Part shown: piece after piece, positions 16,721-25,216 of the stretch
Layout of the letters: each line of letters begins with the position of its first letter
Position numbering within the stretch: the stretch's first letter is position 1
Position numbers and translations under genes: made by a program
DNA from: Pseudonocardia halophobica
GTDB taxonomy: Bacteria; Actinomycetota; Actinomycetes; Mycobacteriales; Pseudonocardiaceae
Length of the DNA: 64,000 nucleotides
NCBI RefSeq assembly: GCF_027922425.1
Contig: NZ_BSFQ01000018.1
Location: 1 to 64,000 of the forward strand
Reading direction: 5' to 3'
The notes under the pieces: model-generated
What the model was told of the DNA's origin: nothing
What the model saw: only the letters and a program-made list of their open reading frames with translations
Database searches by the model: none

Positions 16721-18082
16721 ATGCGCTACGCCGAGCACATCTCCGACCTCGTCGGGAACACCCCGCTGGTGAAGCTGGGCGGCATCGCCGAGGGCCGGTC
16801 CCCGCTGGTGCTGGCGAAGGTCGAGTACATGAACCCCGGCGGCAGCGTGAAGGACCGCATCGCGCTGAAGATGGTCGACGAGGCCGAGGCGTCCGGCGAG
16901 CTGCGGCCCGGCGGCACGATCGTCGAGCCGACGTCGGGCAACACCGGCATCGGCCTGGCCATGATCGCCCAGCGCCGCGGCTACAGGTGCGTGTTCGTCT
17001 GCCCGGACAAGGTCGGCGAGGACAAGCGCAACGTGCTCAAGGCCTACGGCGCCGAGGTCGTCGTGTGCCCCACGGCGGTCGACCCCGACCACCCCGACTC
17101 GTACTACTCGACGTCGGACCGGCTGGTCCGCGAGATCGAGGGCGCCTGGAAGCCGAACCAGTACGCCAACAAGAACAACCCGGCGTCGCACTACGAGGCG
17201 ACCGGGCCGGAGATCTGGGAGCAGACCGAGGGCCGGATCACGCACTTCGTGGCCGGCATCGGCACCGGCGGCACGATCTCCGGCACCGGGCGGTACCTCA
17301 AGGAGACCTCCGGCGGGCGGGTGCGGGTGATCGGCGCCGACCCGGAGGGCTCCGTGTACTCGGGCGGGACCGGGCGGCCGTACCTGGTCGAGGGCGTCGG
17401 CGAGGACTTCTGGCCGACGACCTACGACAAGGAGGTGTGCGACGAGATCGTCGCCGTCTCCGACGCGGACTCCTTCCACATGACCCGCCGGCTCGCCCGC
17501 GAGGAGGCGCTGCTGGTCGGCGGCTCGTGCGGGATGGCCGTGGTCGCGGCGCTGCGCGTGGCGGAGACCGCCCCGCCGGACTCGGTGATCGTCGTCCTGC
17601 TGCCCGACGGCGGCCGCGGCTACCTCGGCAAGGTCTTCAACGACTCGTGGATGGCCAGCTACGGCTTCCTGCCGCCCAGCGCGGGCGCCACGGTCGGGGA
17701 CGTGCTGCGGCGCAAGGACGGCACGCTGCCCGACCTGGTGCACGCGCACCCGAACGAGACGGTCGCCGACGCCGTCCACTACCTGCGGGAGTTCCACGTC
17801 TCGCAGATGCCGGTGGTCCGGGCCGAGCCGCCGGTGATGGCGGCCGAGGTCGTCGGGTCGGTGGTGGAGCGGGACATCCTCGACCTGCTGTTCACCAACC
17901 GTGCCAAGCTTTCCGACCGGCTCGACCAGCACATGTCCCCGCCGCTGCCCACGATCGGCGCGGGGGAGCCGCTGGAGACGGCGATGGGGGCCTTCGCCAC
18001 CGCCGACGCCGCGCTGGTGCTGGTCGACGGCAAGCCCGCCGGCGTCGTCACCCGCTCGGACGTGCTGTCCTTCCTGGGCTGA
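16721..18082 (+). CDS. cbs: Cystathionine beta-synthase
   Basis: A 453-residue PLP enzyme that joins homocysteine and serine in transsulfuration. The PLP lysine is K44 in NPGGSVKDRIALK; TSGNTG and GTGGTISGTG are the cofactor phosphate loops. The C-terminal 120 residues form a CBS-domain pair (TVADAVHYLREFHVSQMPVV; PAGVVTRSDVLSFLG). Length and order match Rv1077 of M. tuberculosis. The start is ATG 22 bp after the STAND gene, with CACGAT 6 nt before it, so it may be leaderless. With metB two genes on, it forms both halves of homocysteine/cysteine interconversion. Confidence 0.97.
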   Translation: MRYAEHISDLVGNTPLVKLGGIAEGRSPLVLAKVEYMNPGGSVKDRIALKMVDEAEASGELRPGGTIVEPTSGNTGIGLAMIAQRRGYRCVFVCPDKVGEDKRNVLKAYGAEVVVCPTAVDPDHPDSYYSTSDRLVREIEGAWKPNQYANKNNPASHYEATGPEIWEQTEGRITHFVAGIGTGGTISGTGRYLKETSGGRVRVIGADPEGSVYSGGTGRPYLVEGVGEDFWPTTYDKEVCDEIVAVSDADSFHMTRRLAREEALLVGGSCGMAVVAALRVAETAPPDSVIVVLLPDGGRGYLGKVFNDSWMASYGFLPPSAGATVGDVLRRKDGTLPDLVHAHPNETVADAVHYLREFHVSQMPVVRAEPPVMAAEVVGSVVERDILDLLFTNRAKLSDRLDQHMSPPLPTIGAGEPLETAMGAFATADAALVLVDGKPAGVVTRSDVLSFLG

Positions 18083-18151
18083 CCCCGGCGGGCGGCGAGG
18101 CCGATCGCCGCTCACAGGGACCCCTCAGCCGGCGCGGCTACCGTCGGGGCC

Positions 18152-19099
18152 ATGCGGAGATCCCTGCTCGCGACCGTGCTCGGCGCGGGCGCCGCCGCCG
18201 TCGTGCTGCCGGACCGGCTCGGGCTCGACCGGCGGCACCCCTTCACCGCGTTCGGGGCCCTGCGTCCGCACACCACGGCCGCGGCGGCCGTCGCCGCGGG
18301 TGTCCTGGCCCTGGCCCGGCCCACCCGGCCGGCCGCGCTCGCGGTCGGCGCGGTCGCGGCCGCGGGAGCGGCGGGACTGGTCGGACGGGTCGTGCCGCGC
18401 CGGCGGCCCACCGGCACCGCGAACCTGACCGTGCTGGCCGCCAACGTCTGGGACGGCCAGGCCGACGCCGGCGCGCTCGCCGCCCTGATCGCGCGCGAGC
18501 GCCCCGACCTCGTGTCGCTGCCGGAGTCCGGGCTCGAGTACCGCGACAAGCTCATGCCGCTGCTCGACGGCCTCGGCTACCGCTCCTGGGTCTCCACCGA
18601 ACCCGGCAAGCCCGACGGCTGGTCGGTCACCCTGCTCGTCGCGGAGCGGATGGGCGACGTGGAGGTCGGCTCCGGGCCGGAGCTGCGCCGCCAGCACCTC
18701 TGGGCGCGCGGCGGGTTGCTGGGCAACCGCCGCTTCCACGCGGTGCACCCGCAGGCGCCGATGGCCCGCTGGCAGGCCCGCGTGTGGTCCCGGGACATGG
18801 ACAGCATCGCCCGATGGTGTGCCGCGCTGCCCGCGCCGATCGTCGCCGGGGACTTCAACGCCACGCTCGACCACGGCCCGCTGCGCCGCGCGCTGACCGG
18901 CGTGCGCGACGCCGCCGAGGGCACCGGCAGGGGCCTGACCGGCACGTACCACGCCGGGCTGCCCCGGTGGGCCGGCATCCGCATCGACCACGTGCTCGTA
19001 CCGCGCGAGGCGACCACGACCCGGTACGAGATCGTCGACCTCCCGGGCACGGACCACCGGGCGGTCCTGGTGGGCATGGAGGTGCCGGGACCCGCGTAG
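18152..19099 (+). CDS. Membrane-anchored endonuclease/exonuclease/phosphatase family protein
   Basis: A 315-residue EEP-superfamily protein. An N-terminal region with about three hydrophobic segments (residues 1-80) anchors it; the catalytic domain starts at LTVLAANVWDGQADAGALAA. Metal and catalytic positions seen are LPES (Glu), VAGDFNATLD (Asp/Asn) and GTDHRAVLV (terminal Asp-His). The family includes phosphodiesterases acting on nucleic acids, lipids or inositides. TACCGT at 18139-18144 lies 7 nt before the ATG, a leaderless arrangement. Its stop codon is part of metB's promoter-like hexamer. Confidence 0.88.
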   Translation: MRRSLLATVLGAGAAAVVLPDRLGLDRRHPFTAFGALRPHTTAAAAVAAGVLALARPTRPAALAVGAVAAAGAAGLVGRVVPRRRPTGTANLTVLAANVWDGQADAGALAALIARERPDLVSLPESGLEYRDKLMPLLDGLGYRSWVSTEPGKPDGWSVTLLVAERMGDVEVGSGPELRRQHLWARGGLLGNRRFHAVHPQAPMARWQARVWSRDMDSIARWCAALPAPIVAGDFNATLDHGPLRRALTGVRDAAEGTGRGLTGTYHAGLPRWAGIRIDHVLVPREATTTRYEIVDLPGTDHRAVLVGMEVPGPA

Positions 19100-19109
19100 C
19101 CTCGCGGCC

Positions 19110-20258
19110 ATGCGCGGCTTCTCCACCCGGGCCATCCACGCCGGCCAGGACCCCGACCCGACCACGGGCGCGGTGATCGTCCCGATCCACGCCAGCTCGA
19201 CCTTCGCCCAGGACGGCGTCGGCGGGCTGCGCGGCGGGTACGAGTACTCCCGCTCCGCCAACCCCACCCGCACCGCGCTGCAGGAGTGTCTGGCGGCGCT
19301 GGAGGGCGGGCGGCACGGCTTCGCGTTCGGCTCGGGCATGGGCGCGTCGGACGTCCTGCTGCGCGTGCTGGTCAAGCCGGGCGACCACCTCGTCATCCCG
19401 CACGACGCCTACGGCGGCACGTTCCGGCTGGTCGACAAGGTCCTCACGCAGTGGGGCGTGGAGTACTCGACCGTCGACCTGGCCGACGTCGACGCGCTGC
19501 GGGCCGCGCTGCGCCCGACCACCAAGGTCGTGTGGTGCGAGACCCCGACCAACCCGCTGCTCGGGATCGCGGACATCGCCGCCCTGGCCGAGGTCACCCG
19601 CGGGGCCGGCGCACGGCTCGTCGTCGACAACACCTTCGCCTCGCCCTACCTGCAGCAGCCGCTGGCCCTCGGCGCGGACGTGGTGCTGCACTCCACGACC
19701 AAGTACGTCGGCGGCCACTCGGACGTCGTCGGCGGCGCCCTGGTGCTCGACGACGACGAGCTCGCCGAGCAGCTCAGGTTCACCCAGAACTCCGTGGGCT
19801 CGGTCCCCGGTCCGTTCGACGCCTGGCTGACCCTGCGCGGCGCCAAGACCCTCGCGGTGCGCATGGAGCGGCACAGCGACAACGCCGAGCGGATCGCCGA
19901 CGCCCTGGCCGCGCACCCCGCCGTCGCGCAGGTCCTCTACCCGGGCCTGCCCGGCCACCCGGGGCACGAGGTCGCCGCCAAGCAGATGCGCCGCTTCGGC
20001 GGGATGGTGTCCTTCCTGGTCGCGGGCGGCAAGGAGGCCGCGCTCAAGGTCTGCGCCTCCACGCAGCTGTTCACGCTCGCCGAGTCCCTCGGCGGCGTCG
20101 AGTCGCTGATCGAGCACCCCGGCCAGATGACCCACGCCTCGGTGGCGGGCTCGGCGCTGGAGGTGCCGGACTCCCTGGTCCGCCTCTCCGTGGGCATCGA
20201 GGACGCCGAGGACCTGGTCGAGGACCTGCGCACCGCCCTCGACGCGGCCGCGTCCTGA
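19110..20258 (+). CDS. metB: Cystathionine gamma-synthase
   Basis: A 382-residue Cys/Met-metabolism PLP enzyme. The PLP lysine is K198 in LHSTTKYVGGHSDVVGG; FSTRAIHAGQDPDPTTGAV and YEYSRSANPTR are family signatures. It makes cystathionine from O-acyl-homoserine and cysteine; gamma-lyase activity cannot be excluded from sequence. TAGCCT at 19097-19102, overlapping the previous stop codon, lies 7 nt before the ATG, so it likely has its own leaderless transcript. Position after cbs matches Rv1079. Confidence 0.95.
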   Translation: MRGFSTRAIHAGQDPDPTTGAVIVPIHASSTFAQDGVGGLRGGYEYSRSANPTRTALQECLAALEGGRHGFAFGSGMGASDVLLRVLVKPGDHLVIPHDAYGGTFRLVDKVLTQWGVEYSTVDLADVDALRAALRPTTKVVWCETPTNPLLGIADIAALAEVTRGAGARLVVDNTFASPYLQQPLALGADVVLHSTTKYVGGHSDVVGGALVLDDDELAEQLRFTQNSVGSVPGPFDAWLTLRGAKTLAVRMERHSDNAERIADALAAHPAVAQVLYPGLPGHPGHEVAAKQMRRFGGMVSFLVAGGKEAALKVCASTQLFTLAESLGGVESLIEHPGQMTHASVAGSALEVPDSLVRLSVGIEDAEDLVEDLRTALDAAAS

Positions 20259-20269
20259 CCCCGGCCTCC

Positions 20270-20297
20270 CCGTGGCGCTCGTTCGAGCGCCACGGGG
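20270..20297 (+). terminator. Terminator after metB
   Basis: A perfect 13-bp inverted repeat (CCCGTGGCGCTCG and its complement) around a TT centre starts 11 bp after the metB stop codon. Confidence 0.7.
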
Positions 20298-20379
20298 CGG
20301 CCCGGACCGGGTGAACGCGATGGCGCGGGGCGCCGGTCTTGAACTCCGTGGGCCTCGACGCCCCGAGGAAGGACATCCC

Positions 20380-21258
20380 ATGAGCACCGTGACCGTCTCG
20401 CACCTCGGCGGCTCGACCATCGGTTACTCGTTCGCCCAGCCCTACGACCCCGCGCTCCCGACGCTCGTCCTGGTCAACTCGTTCACCACCTCCGCAGAGC
20501 TGTACCGCCCCCAGTTCGCCGACCAGGCCCTGACCTCGACGGCCAACCTGCTCGCGATCGAGCTGTACGGGCACGGCCGGACCCGGTCCACGTACTCGCA
20601 CTTCACCTACTGGGACAGTGCGATCGCGAACCTCCAGGTCCTCGAGCAGCTCGGTATCCGGGAAGCCTTCGTCCTGGGCACCTCGCAGGGCGGGTGGGTC
20701 GCGGTCCGCATGGCACTGCTCGCCCCCGACGTCGTGCGGGGCATCGTTCCGCTCGGCACGTCGATGGACTACGAGAGCGCGCGCAGCCGCGACCTGGGCT
20801 GCTGGGACGGGATCGCCTTCTGCACGCCCTCCGTCGACGGCCTCGCCGAGTCCGTCGGCGACGACTGGGTCGTCCCGGACGAGTTCGTCGACGGCGTCCT
20901 CGAGGCGGGGCTGGGCCCGGACGTGTCCGCCGAGGAGCGGGACTTCTGGATCGCCGAGTACCGCCGCAACTACACCGGCGACGACGGCCGGCACCGGCTG
21001 CGGGTCAGCACGGTCAACCTGCGGGACCGGGACGGGCTGCACGGCAGGCTCGACGAGGTCCGCTGCCCGGTCCTCTGGATGCACGGCACCGCCGACGCCG
21101 TGTACTCGGTTCCCAACGCCGAGGAGGAGATCCGGATGTTCGTCCGCTCCCGGGACGCGCGGCTGCAGGTCGTCGACGGCGGCCAGCACTTCCTGAGCGC
21201 CTCCGACGCCCCCGCCGTGAACGCCGCGACGGCCGAGTTCGTCGAGCGCTGGGCCTGA
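20380..21258 (+). CDS. Alpha/beta hydrolase
   Basis: A 292-residue hydrolase with an AB-hydrolase-1 fold. The nucleophile elbow is LGTSQGGWVAV (Ser in GTSQG), the acid is in MHGTADAVYSVPNAEEEI and the His in GGQHFLSASDAP. GHGRTRSTYSHFTYWDSAIA is a typical cap-adjacent segment. GAGGAAGGA lies about 7 nt before the ATG. It sits between metB and ilvA without an obvious link; it is not part of the Rv1077-Rv1086-like order, so it looks like an insertion. No substrate inferred. Confidence 0.88.
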   Translation: MSTVTVSHLGGSTIGYSFAQPYDPALPTLVLVNSFTTSAELYRPQFADQALTSTANLLAIELYGHGRTRSTYSHFTYWDSAIANLQVLEQLGIREAFVLGTSQGGWVAVRMALLAPDVVRGIVPLGTSMDYESARSRDLGCWDGIAFCTPSVDGLAESVGDDWVVPDEFVDGVLEAGLGPDVSAEERDFWIAEYRRNYTGDDGRHRLRVSTVNLRDRDGLHGRLDEVRCPVLWMHGTADAVYSVPNAEEEIRMFVRSRDARLQVVDGGQHFLSASDAPAVNAATAEFVERWA

Positions 21259-21297
21259 GCGGCTCGCACGTGCGGCCGTCGGGCCGCGTCCCAGATC

Positions 21298-21558
21298 TCA
21301 GGACCGCGGGGGCACCGGGGCCGCGGGGAGGGCCGGGGCCGCCGGCGCGGCGGGGACCACGAGGTCGTCGGGGGAGAGGCAGCCGCCGACGAGCTCATAC
21401 CCGCCGGGGACGGCGACGTAGTGACCCGGGTCGGCGCAGCCCGCCTGCTCCACGGTGACGATCGCGAGGGTGCCGAGCACCGCCGCGGCGAGCAGCGGAA
21501 CAGCCGCGCGAGCGCCCTTCGGCCCGCCCGACAGCCGGTGACTCACCCCGCCCCGCAT
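21298..21558 (-). CDS. Small secreted or membrane-anchored Pro/Ala-rich protein
   Basis: An 86-residue protein. A basic start (MRGGVSHRLSGGPKGARAA) leads into a hydrophobic helix (VPLLAAAVLGTLAIVTVEQA). A short extracytoplasmic part holds two Cys (AGCADPGHYV and VGGCLSPDD), which could form a disulfide. The end is AP-rich (VPAAPAAPALPAAPVPP). GGGGGAGG precedes the ATG by 4 nt. Divergent from ilvA. No family recognised. Confidence 0.7.
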   Translation of the reverse strand: MRGGVSHRLSGGPKGARAAVPLLAAAVLGTLAIVTVEQAGCADPGHYVAVPGGYELVGGCLSPDDLVVPAAPAAPALPAAPVPPRS

Positions 21559-21621
21559 CGTGCCTCCCCCGCAGCAACCGCCCGTTCGCGAGGCTACCGG
21601 GCCCGGTGGCACGATGCGGGG

Positions 21622-22920
21622 GTGAACGCCGACAACGGGACGGCCGGCCTGCGAACGGTCGACCGTGATCCCTCGACGGCGGCCCCGGTCGGGATCGAGG
21701 AGGTCCGGGCGGCTCGCGAGCTGCTCGCCGGCGTCACCCGGACCACGCCCGTCGCCCGGTCCCGCGTGCTCGACGAGGCCGTGGGCGGGCCGGTGTGGTT
21801 CAAGTGCGAGAACCTGCAGCGCACGGGGTCGTTCAAGATCCGCGGCGCGTTCACCCGGTTGGCTCGGCTGTCCGACGAGGAGCGGGCCCGCGGGGTGGTC
21901 GCGGCCAGCGCCGGCAACCACGCGCAGGGCGTGGCGCTGGCCGCGAAGCTGCTCGGCATCGGCGCGACCGTGTTCATGCCGGCGGGCGCCGCGCTGCCCA
22001 AGGTCGAGGCGACCCGGGGCTACGGCGCGCACGTCCGGCTCGGCGGGGCCACGGTCGACGAGGCCCTCGCCGGCGCGCTCGAGCACGCCGAGCGGACCGG
22101 GGCGGTGCTCATCCACCCGTTCGACCACCCGGACGTGATCGCCGGGCAGGGCACGGTCGGCCTGGAGATCCTCGAGCAGGTGCCGGACGTCGCCACCGTC
22201 CTGGTCGCGACGGGCGGCGGCGGGCTGCTCGGCGGCATCGCCGCGGCCGTGAAGGCGCAGCGGCCCGAGGTGCGGGTGGTCGGCGTGCAGGCTGCGGGCG
22301 CGGCGGCCTGGCCCGCGTCGCTCGCCGCCGGCGAACCCGTGCCACTGGGTGGCATGCGGACCATCGCCGACGGCATCGCGGTCGGGCGGCCCGGCGACGT
22401 CACCTTCCGGCAGGTCGAGGCCCTCGTCGACGAGTTCACGGTGGTCGGCGAGGACGCGCTCTCCCGCGCCCTGCTGTTCAGCCTGGAGCGGGCGAAGATG
22501 CTGGTCGAACCGGCCGGCGCCGCCCCGGTGGCCGCCCTGCTCGACGACCCGGCGCGGTTCACCCCGCCCGTGGTCGCGGTGCTGTCCGGCGGCAACGTGG
22601 ACCCGCTGGTCCTGCTGCACGTGATCCAGAACGGCATGGCCGCGACCGCGCGGTACCTGTCCCTGGTGGTGCGCATCGGGGACCGCCCCGGCGCCCTGGC
22701 CACGCTGCTGACCCGGGTGGGCGAGCTCGGCGCCAACGTGATCGACGTCGAGCACACCCGGATCAGCGCGACCGTCCCGATGGGCGAGGTCGACGTGGCC
22801 GTGAGCCTGGAGATGCGCGGCCCGGAGCACTGCCGCGAGCTGGTCACCGCACTGCGGGACGCCGGCCACCGCGTGACGGTGACCGGCGTGCCGGAAGGCG
22901 ATCCGCGGCTCGGGGCGTGA
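21622..22920 (+). CDS. ilvA: Threonine ammonia-lyase (ACT-domain, short form)
   Basis: A 432-residue PLP enzyme that deaminates threonine to 2-oxobutanoate. The PLP lysine is K72 in RTGSFKIRGAF; SAGNHAQGVALAAKLLG and ATGGGGLLGGIAAAVKA are cofactor-site motifs. A single ACT-like domain occupies the last 75 residues (LVVRIGDRPGALATLLTRVG). That is the short, catabolic-type layout; the biosynthetic enzyme has a longer C-terminus. GTG at 21622 with CACGAT 7 nt before it suggests a leaderless start; the first 25 residues are poorly conserved, so a later start is possible. Its stop is 3 bp from the convergent greA stop. Confidence 0.9.
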   Translation: MNADNGTAGLRTVDRDPSTAAPVGIEEVRAARELLAGVTRTTPVARSRVLDEAVGGPVWFKCENLQRTGSFKIRGAFTRLARLSDEERARGVVAASAGNHAQGVALAAKLLGIGATVFMPAGAALPKVEATRGYGAHVRLGGATVDEALAGALEHAERTGAVLIHPFDHPDVIAGQGTVGLEILEQVPDVATVLVATGGGGLLGGIAAAVKAQRPEVRVVGVQAAGAAAWPASLAAGEPVPLGGMRTIADGIAVGRPGDVTFRQVEALVDEFTVVGEDALSRALLFSLERAKMLVEPAGAAPVAALLDDPARFTPPVVAVLSGGNVDPLVLLHVIQNGMAATARYLSLVVRIGDRPGALATLLTRVGELGANVIDVEHTRISATVPMGEVDVAVSLEMRGPEHCRELVTALRDAGHRVTVTGVPEGDPRLGA

Positions 22921-22923
22921 AGG

Positions 22924-23418
22924 TCAGCCGGTGAAGGGCTGGATGTCGACGAGCGTGACGCGCATGCTGCCGCCGTCGGGCAGCGCGTACTCGCGGTCCT
23001 CGCCCTTCTTCGCGCCCAGCAGCGCGGCGCCGAGCGGCGAGTTCGGCGAGATCACCTGCAGGTCGCCGTGGCTGCCCTCCTCGCGGGAGCCGAGCAGCAC
23101 CTTCTCGGTGTCGTCGTCGTCCTCGTACTTGATGGTGAGGACGGTGCCGGGGGCCGCCTGCTCGGCGCTGGTCGGCGAGGTGCCGACCTGGGCGGTGCGC
23201 AGCAGCTCCTGCAGCTGGCGGATGCGGGCCTCCTGCTGGCCCTGCTCCTCGCGGGCGGCGTGGTAGCCGCCGTTCTCCTTGAGGTCGCCCTCCTCGCGGC
23301 GGGCGTTGATCTCGGCGGCGATGACGGGACGGTTCGCGATCAGCTCGTCGAGCTCCGTCTTGAGCCGGTCGAAGGCATCCTGGGTGAGCCAGGTCACCTG
23401 AGTCTCCGTCACGGTCAT
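22924..23418 (-). CDS. greA: Transcription elongation factor GreA
   Basis: A 164-residue GreA. The N-terminal coiled coil runs from [20 protein letters not shown] to about residue 85, with the acidic tip in [20 protein letters not shown]. The C-terminal FKBP-like domain includes [18 protein letters not shown]. It rescues backtracked RNA polymerase by stimulating transcript cleavage. ATG at 23418 with GGAGGAG about 4 nt upstream. The 100-125 nt upstream hold an intrinsic terminator placed directly after the likely promoter, suggesting attenuation. Position matches Rv1080c. Confidence 0.97.
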   Translation of the reverse strand: MTVTETQVTWLTQDAFDRLKTELDELIANRPVIAAEINARREEGDLKENGGYHAAREEQGQQEARIRQLQELLRTAQVGTSPTSAEQAAPGTVLTIKYEDDDDTEKVLLGSREEGSHGDLQVISPNSPLGAALLGAKKGEDREYALPDGGSMRVTLVDIQPFTG

Positions 23419-23517
23419 CACTCCTCCAGCGAACCGGGCACCGCACCGCGCGGGCCGGGCGCCCGGCACGTCGCACGGGCACGATCGGGGCCGTCCACCT
23501 ACAGGCCCCGAGTAAGG

Positions 23518-23545
23518 AAAAACACGACCCGCCTGCGGGCCGTGT
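23518..23545 (-). terminator. Intrinsic terminator in the greA leader (attenuator-like)
   Basis: Read on the minus strand, ACACGGCCCGC and GCGGGTCGTGT pair over 10-11 bp (one G-U) and are followed directly by TTTTT, a proper U-tract that is rare in this GC-rich window. It lies about 100 nt upstream of the greA start codon and just after a TAGGGT hexamer. Confidence 0.72.
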
Positions 23546-23552
23546 GCGAGCA

Positions 23553-23558
23553 ACCCTA
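23553..23558 (-). promoter_or_regulatory. Likely -10 element of the greA promoter
   Basis: TAGGGT on the minus strand fits the actinobacterial TAnnnT -10. Transcription would start about 7 nt later, immediately before the leader terminator hairpin, giving a terminated RNA of roughly 30-35 nt. No clear -35 is seen. Confidence 0.5.
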
Positions 23559-23808
23559 GCACGGGGCCGACCGCTCGGCGCGGTCCTTCGACGAACGGTC
23601 GGGAGTCCGACGAAGTTCCCGGGGGCGGCGTTTGCGCTGGTCGGGGGGTTCCGGGAAGAGTTGCGGGGGGTTCGGCGTTGACCTCCCGCGGGAAGAACGT
23701 CGGTGGTGCATGCCAGGATCGGCCTCGATCGGCCGAGGCGGCGCCCCGGCCCTGCGACACACCGCCCGCCCCCGCGGGCGCGAGGACACGGAAGGACCCC
23801 GGTCACCC

Positions 23809-24702
23809 ATGACGTCCGAACGCGAGCCGTTGCGGCTGATGACCGTCCACGCCCACCCGGACGACGAGTCGAGCAAGGGTGCGGCGACCACGGCCCGGTA
23901 CGTCGACGAGGGCCACGAGGTCATGGTCGTCACCTGCACCGGAGGCGAGGCGGGCAGCATCCTCAACCCGGCCATGGACCGGCCGGACGTCCTCGAGAAC
24001 ATGCCCGCGATCCGGGAGCAGGAGATGGCCCGGGCGGCGCAGATCCTCGGGGTGCAGCACCGCTGGCTCGGCTTCGTCGACTCGGGCCTGCCCGAGGGCG
24101 ATCCCAAGCCGCCGCTGCCGGAGGGCTGCTTCGCGCTGGTCCCGTTGGAGGAGTCCACCGAGGCGCTGGTCCGCGTGATCCGCGAGTTCCGTCCGCACGT
24201 CCTCGTGACCTACGACGAGAACGGCGGCTACCCGCACCCGGACCACATCCGCACCCACGAGGTGTCGATGGCGGCGTTCGACGCGGCCGCGGACCCGGAC
24301 CGCTTCCCGGGGGCCGGCGCGCCGTGGCAGGCGCTGAAGCTGTACTACTCGCACGGCTTCTCCAAGAAGCGGATCCTCGCGTTCGACGAGGGGCTGAAGG
24401 CCCGCGGCCTCGAGTCCCCGTACGCCGAGTGGATCGCCAACTGGAAGGACCGGCCGGACCCGGGCGAGCGCGTCACCACCCGGGTGGAGTGCGCGGACTG
24501 GTTCGACCGCCGGGACGACGCGCTGCGCGCCCACGCCACCCAGATCGACCCGACCAGCCGCTGGTTCTTCACGCCGCTGGACCTGCAGCGCGAGATCTGG
24601 CCGTGGGAGGAGTACGAGCTGGTCCGCTCGCTGGTGCCCAGCCCCACCCCGGAGGACGACCTGTTCGCGGGCCTGCGCGAGCCGGCGCTGCGGGCGGGCT
24701 GA
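23809..24702 (+). CDS. mca: Mycothiol S-conjugate amidase
   Basis: A 297-residue PIG-L-fold zinc amidase. The zinc motif is H14-A-H-P-D-D-E20 and the later ligand is in [11 protein letters not shown]. Long stretches such as [20 protein letters not shown] and [20 protein letters not shown] distinguish it from MshB, the paralogous biosynthetic deacetylase. Mca cleaves mycothiol-toxin conjugates so the mercapturic acid can be exported, implying that this organism makes mycothiol. The ATG at 23809 has GGAAGGA 13 nt upstream. Position matches Rv1082; the DUF4307 gene usually between greA and mca (Rv1081c) is absent here. Confidence 0.96.
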   Translation: MTSEREPLRLMTVHAHPDDESSKGAATTARYVDEGHEVMVVTCTGGEAGSILNPAMDRPDVLENMPAIREQEMARAAQILGVQHRWLGFVDSGLPEGDPKPPLPEGCFALVPLEESTEALVRVIREFRPHVLVTYDENGGYPHPDHIRTHEVSMAAFDAAADPDRFPGAGAPWQALKLYYSHGFSKKRILAFDEGLKARGLESPYAEWIANWKDRPDPGERVTTRVECADWFDRRDDALRAHATQIDPTSRWFFTPLDLQREIWPWEEYELVRSLVPSPTPEDDLFAGLREPALRAG

Positions 24703-24728
24703 GCGGCCGCCGGCCGGCGCCTCCGACC

Positions 24729-24755
24729 GGGGCCGCACGCGCGTCGTGCGGCCCC
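24729..24755 (+). terminator. Terminator after mca
   Basis: A perfect 11-bp inverted repeat (GGGGCCGCACG and its complement) with a 5-nt loop, 26 bp after the mca stop. Confidence 0.65.
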
Positions 24756-24803
24756 GCGTAGCCTGGACCTCCGAGGACGTGACCTGCGGAGGAGTGACGG
24801 AAC

Positions 24804-25127
24804 GTGCTGGTCGAGCTGGGCGCCGTGCCCATCGGGGCGACGGTCGCGACGGTCCTGGCGCAGAACCCGGAGCCGCCGCCCGACAGGGGTGAGGAGTTCG
24901 GCAAGGCCTCGCCGGTCGCGCTCGTCGTCATCCTCTGCCTGGCCGTGGCCACGATCGCGCTGATCGTGTCGATGAGCCGGCGGATCCGGCGGCTGCCGCA
25001 GTCCTTCGACGACGAGCCCGACGCCGAGTCCGGCGTGGGGCCGGACGCCGCGTCCGGCGATGACGTCACCGAAGCGAACCGGGACGACAGCGGAGCGACC
25101 GCCCGGGAGCGTCCCGAGCAGCGGTGA
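24804..25127 (+). CDS. Small membrane protein, Rv1083-like
   Basis: A 107-residue protein with one strong membrane helix (ASPVALVVILCLAVATIALI, residues 35-54) followed by the basic SMSRRIRRLPQSFDD and an acidic, disordered tail. The position after mca and before the thioredoxin-domain gene matches Rv1083 of M. tuberculosis, a protein of unknown function. GTG start with GGAGGAG about 10 nt upstream. Confidence 0.8.
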   Translation: MLVELGAVPIGATVATVLAQNPEPPPDRGEEFGKASPVALVVILCLAVATIALIVSMSRRIRRLPQSFDDEPDAESGVGPDAASGDDVTEANRDDSGATARERPEQR

Positions 25128-25216
25128 TCCCGCGCTGATCCCGCGGCCGATCCGCGGTGGGGCGCTGCCGGGGTGTCCGGGCGGCGGGTGGCGCCCGCCG
25201 GTGACAGGGTGGGCGC

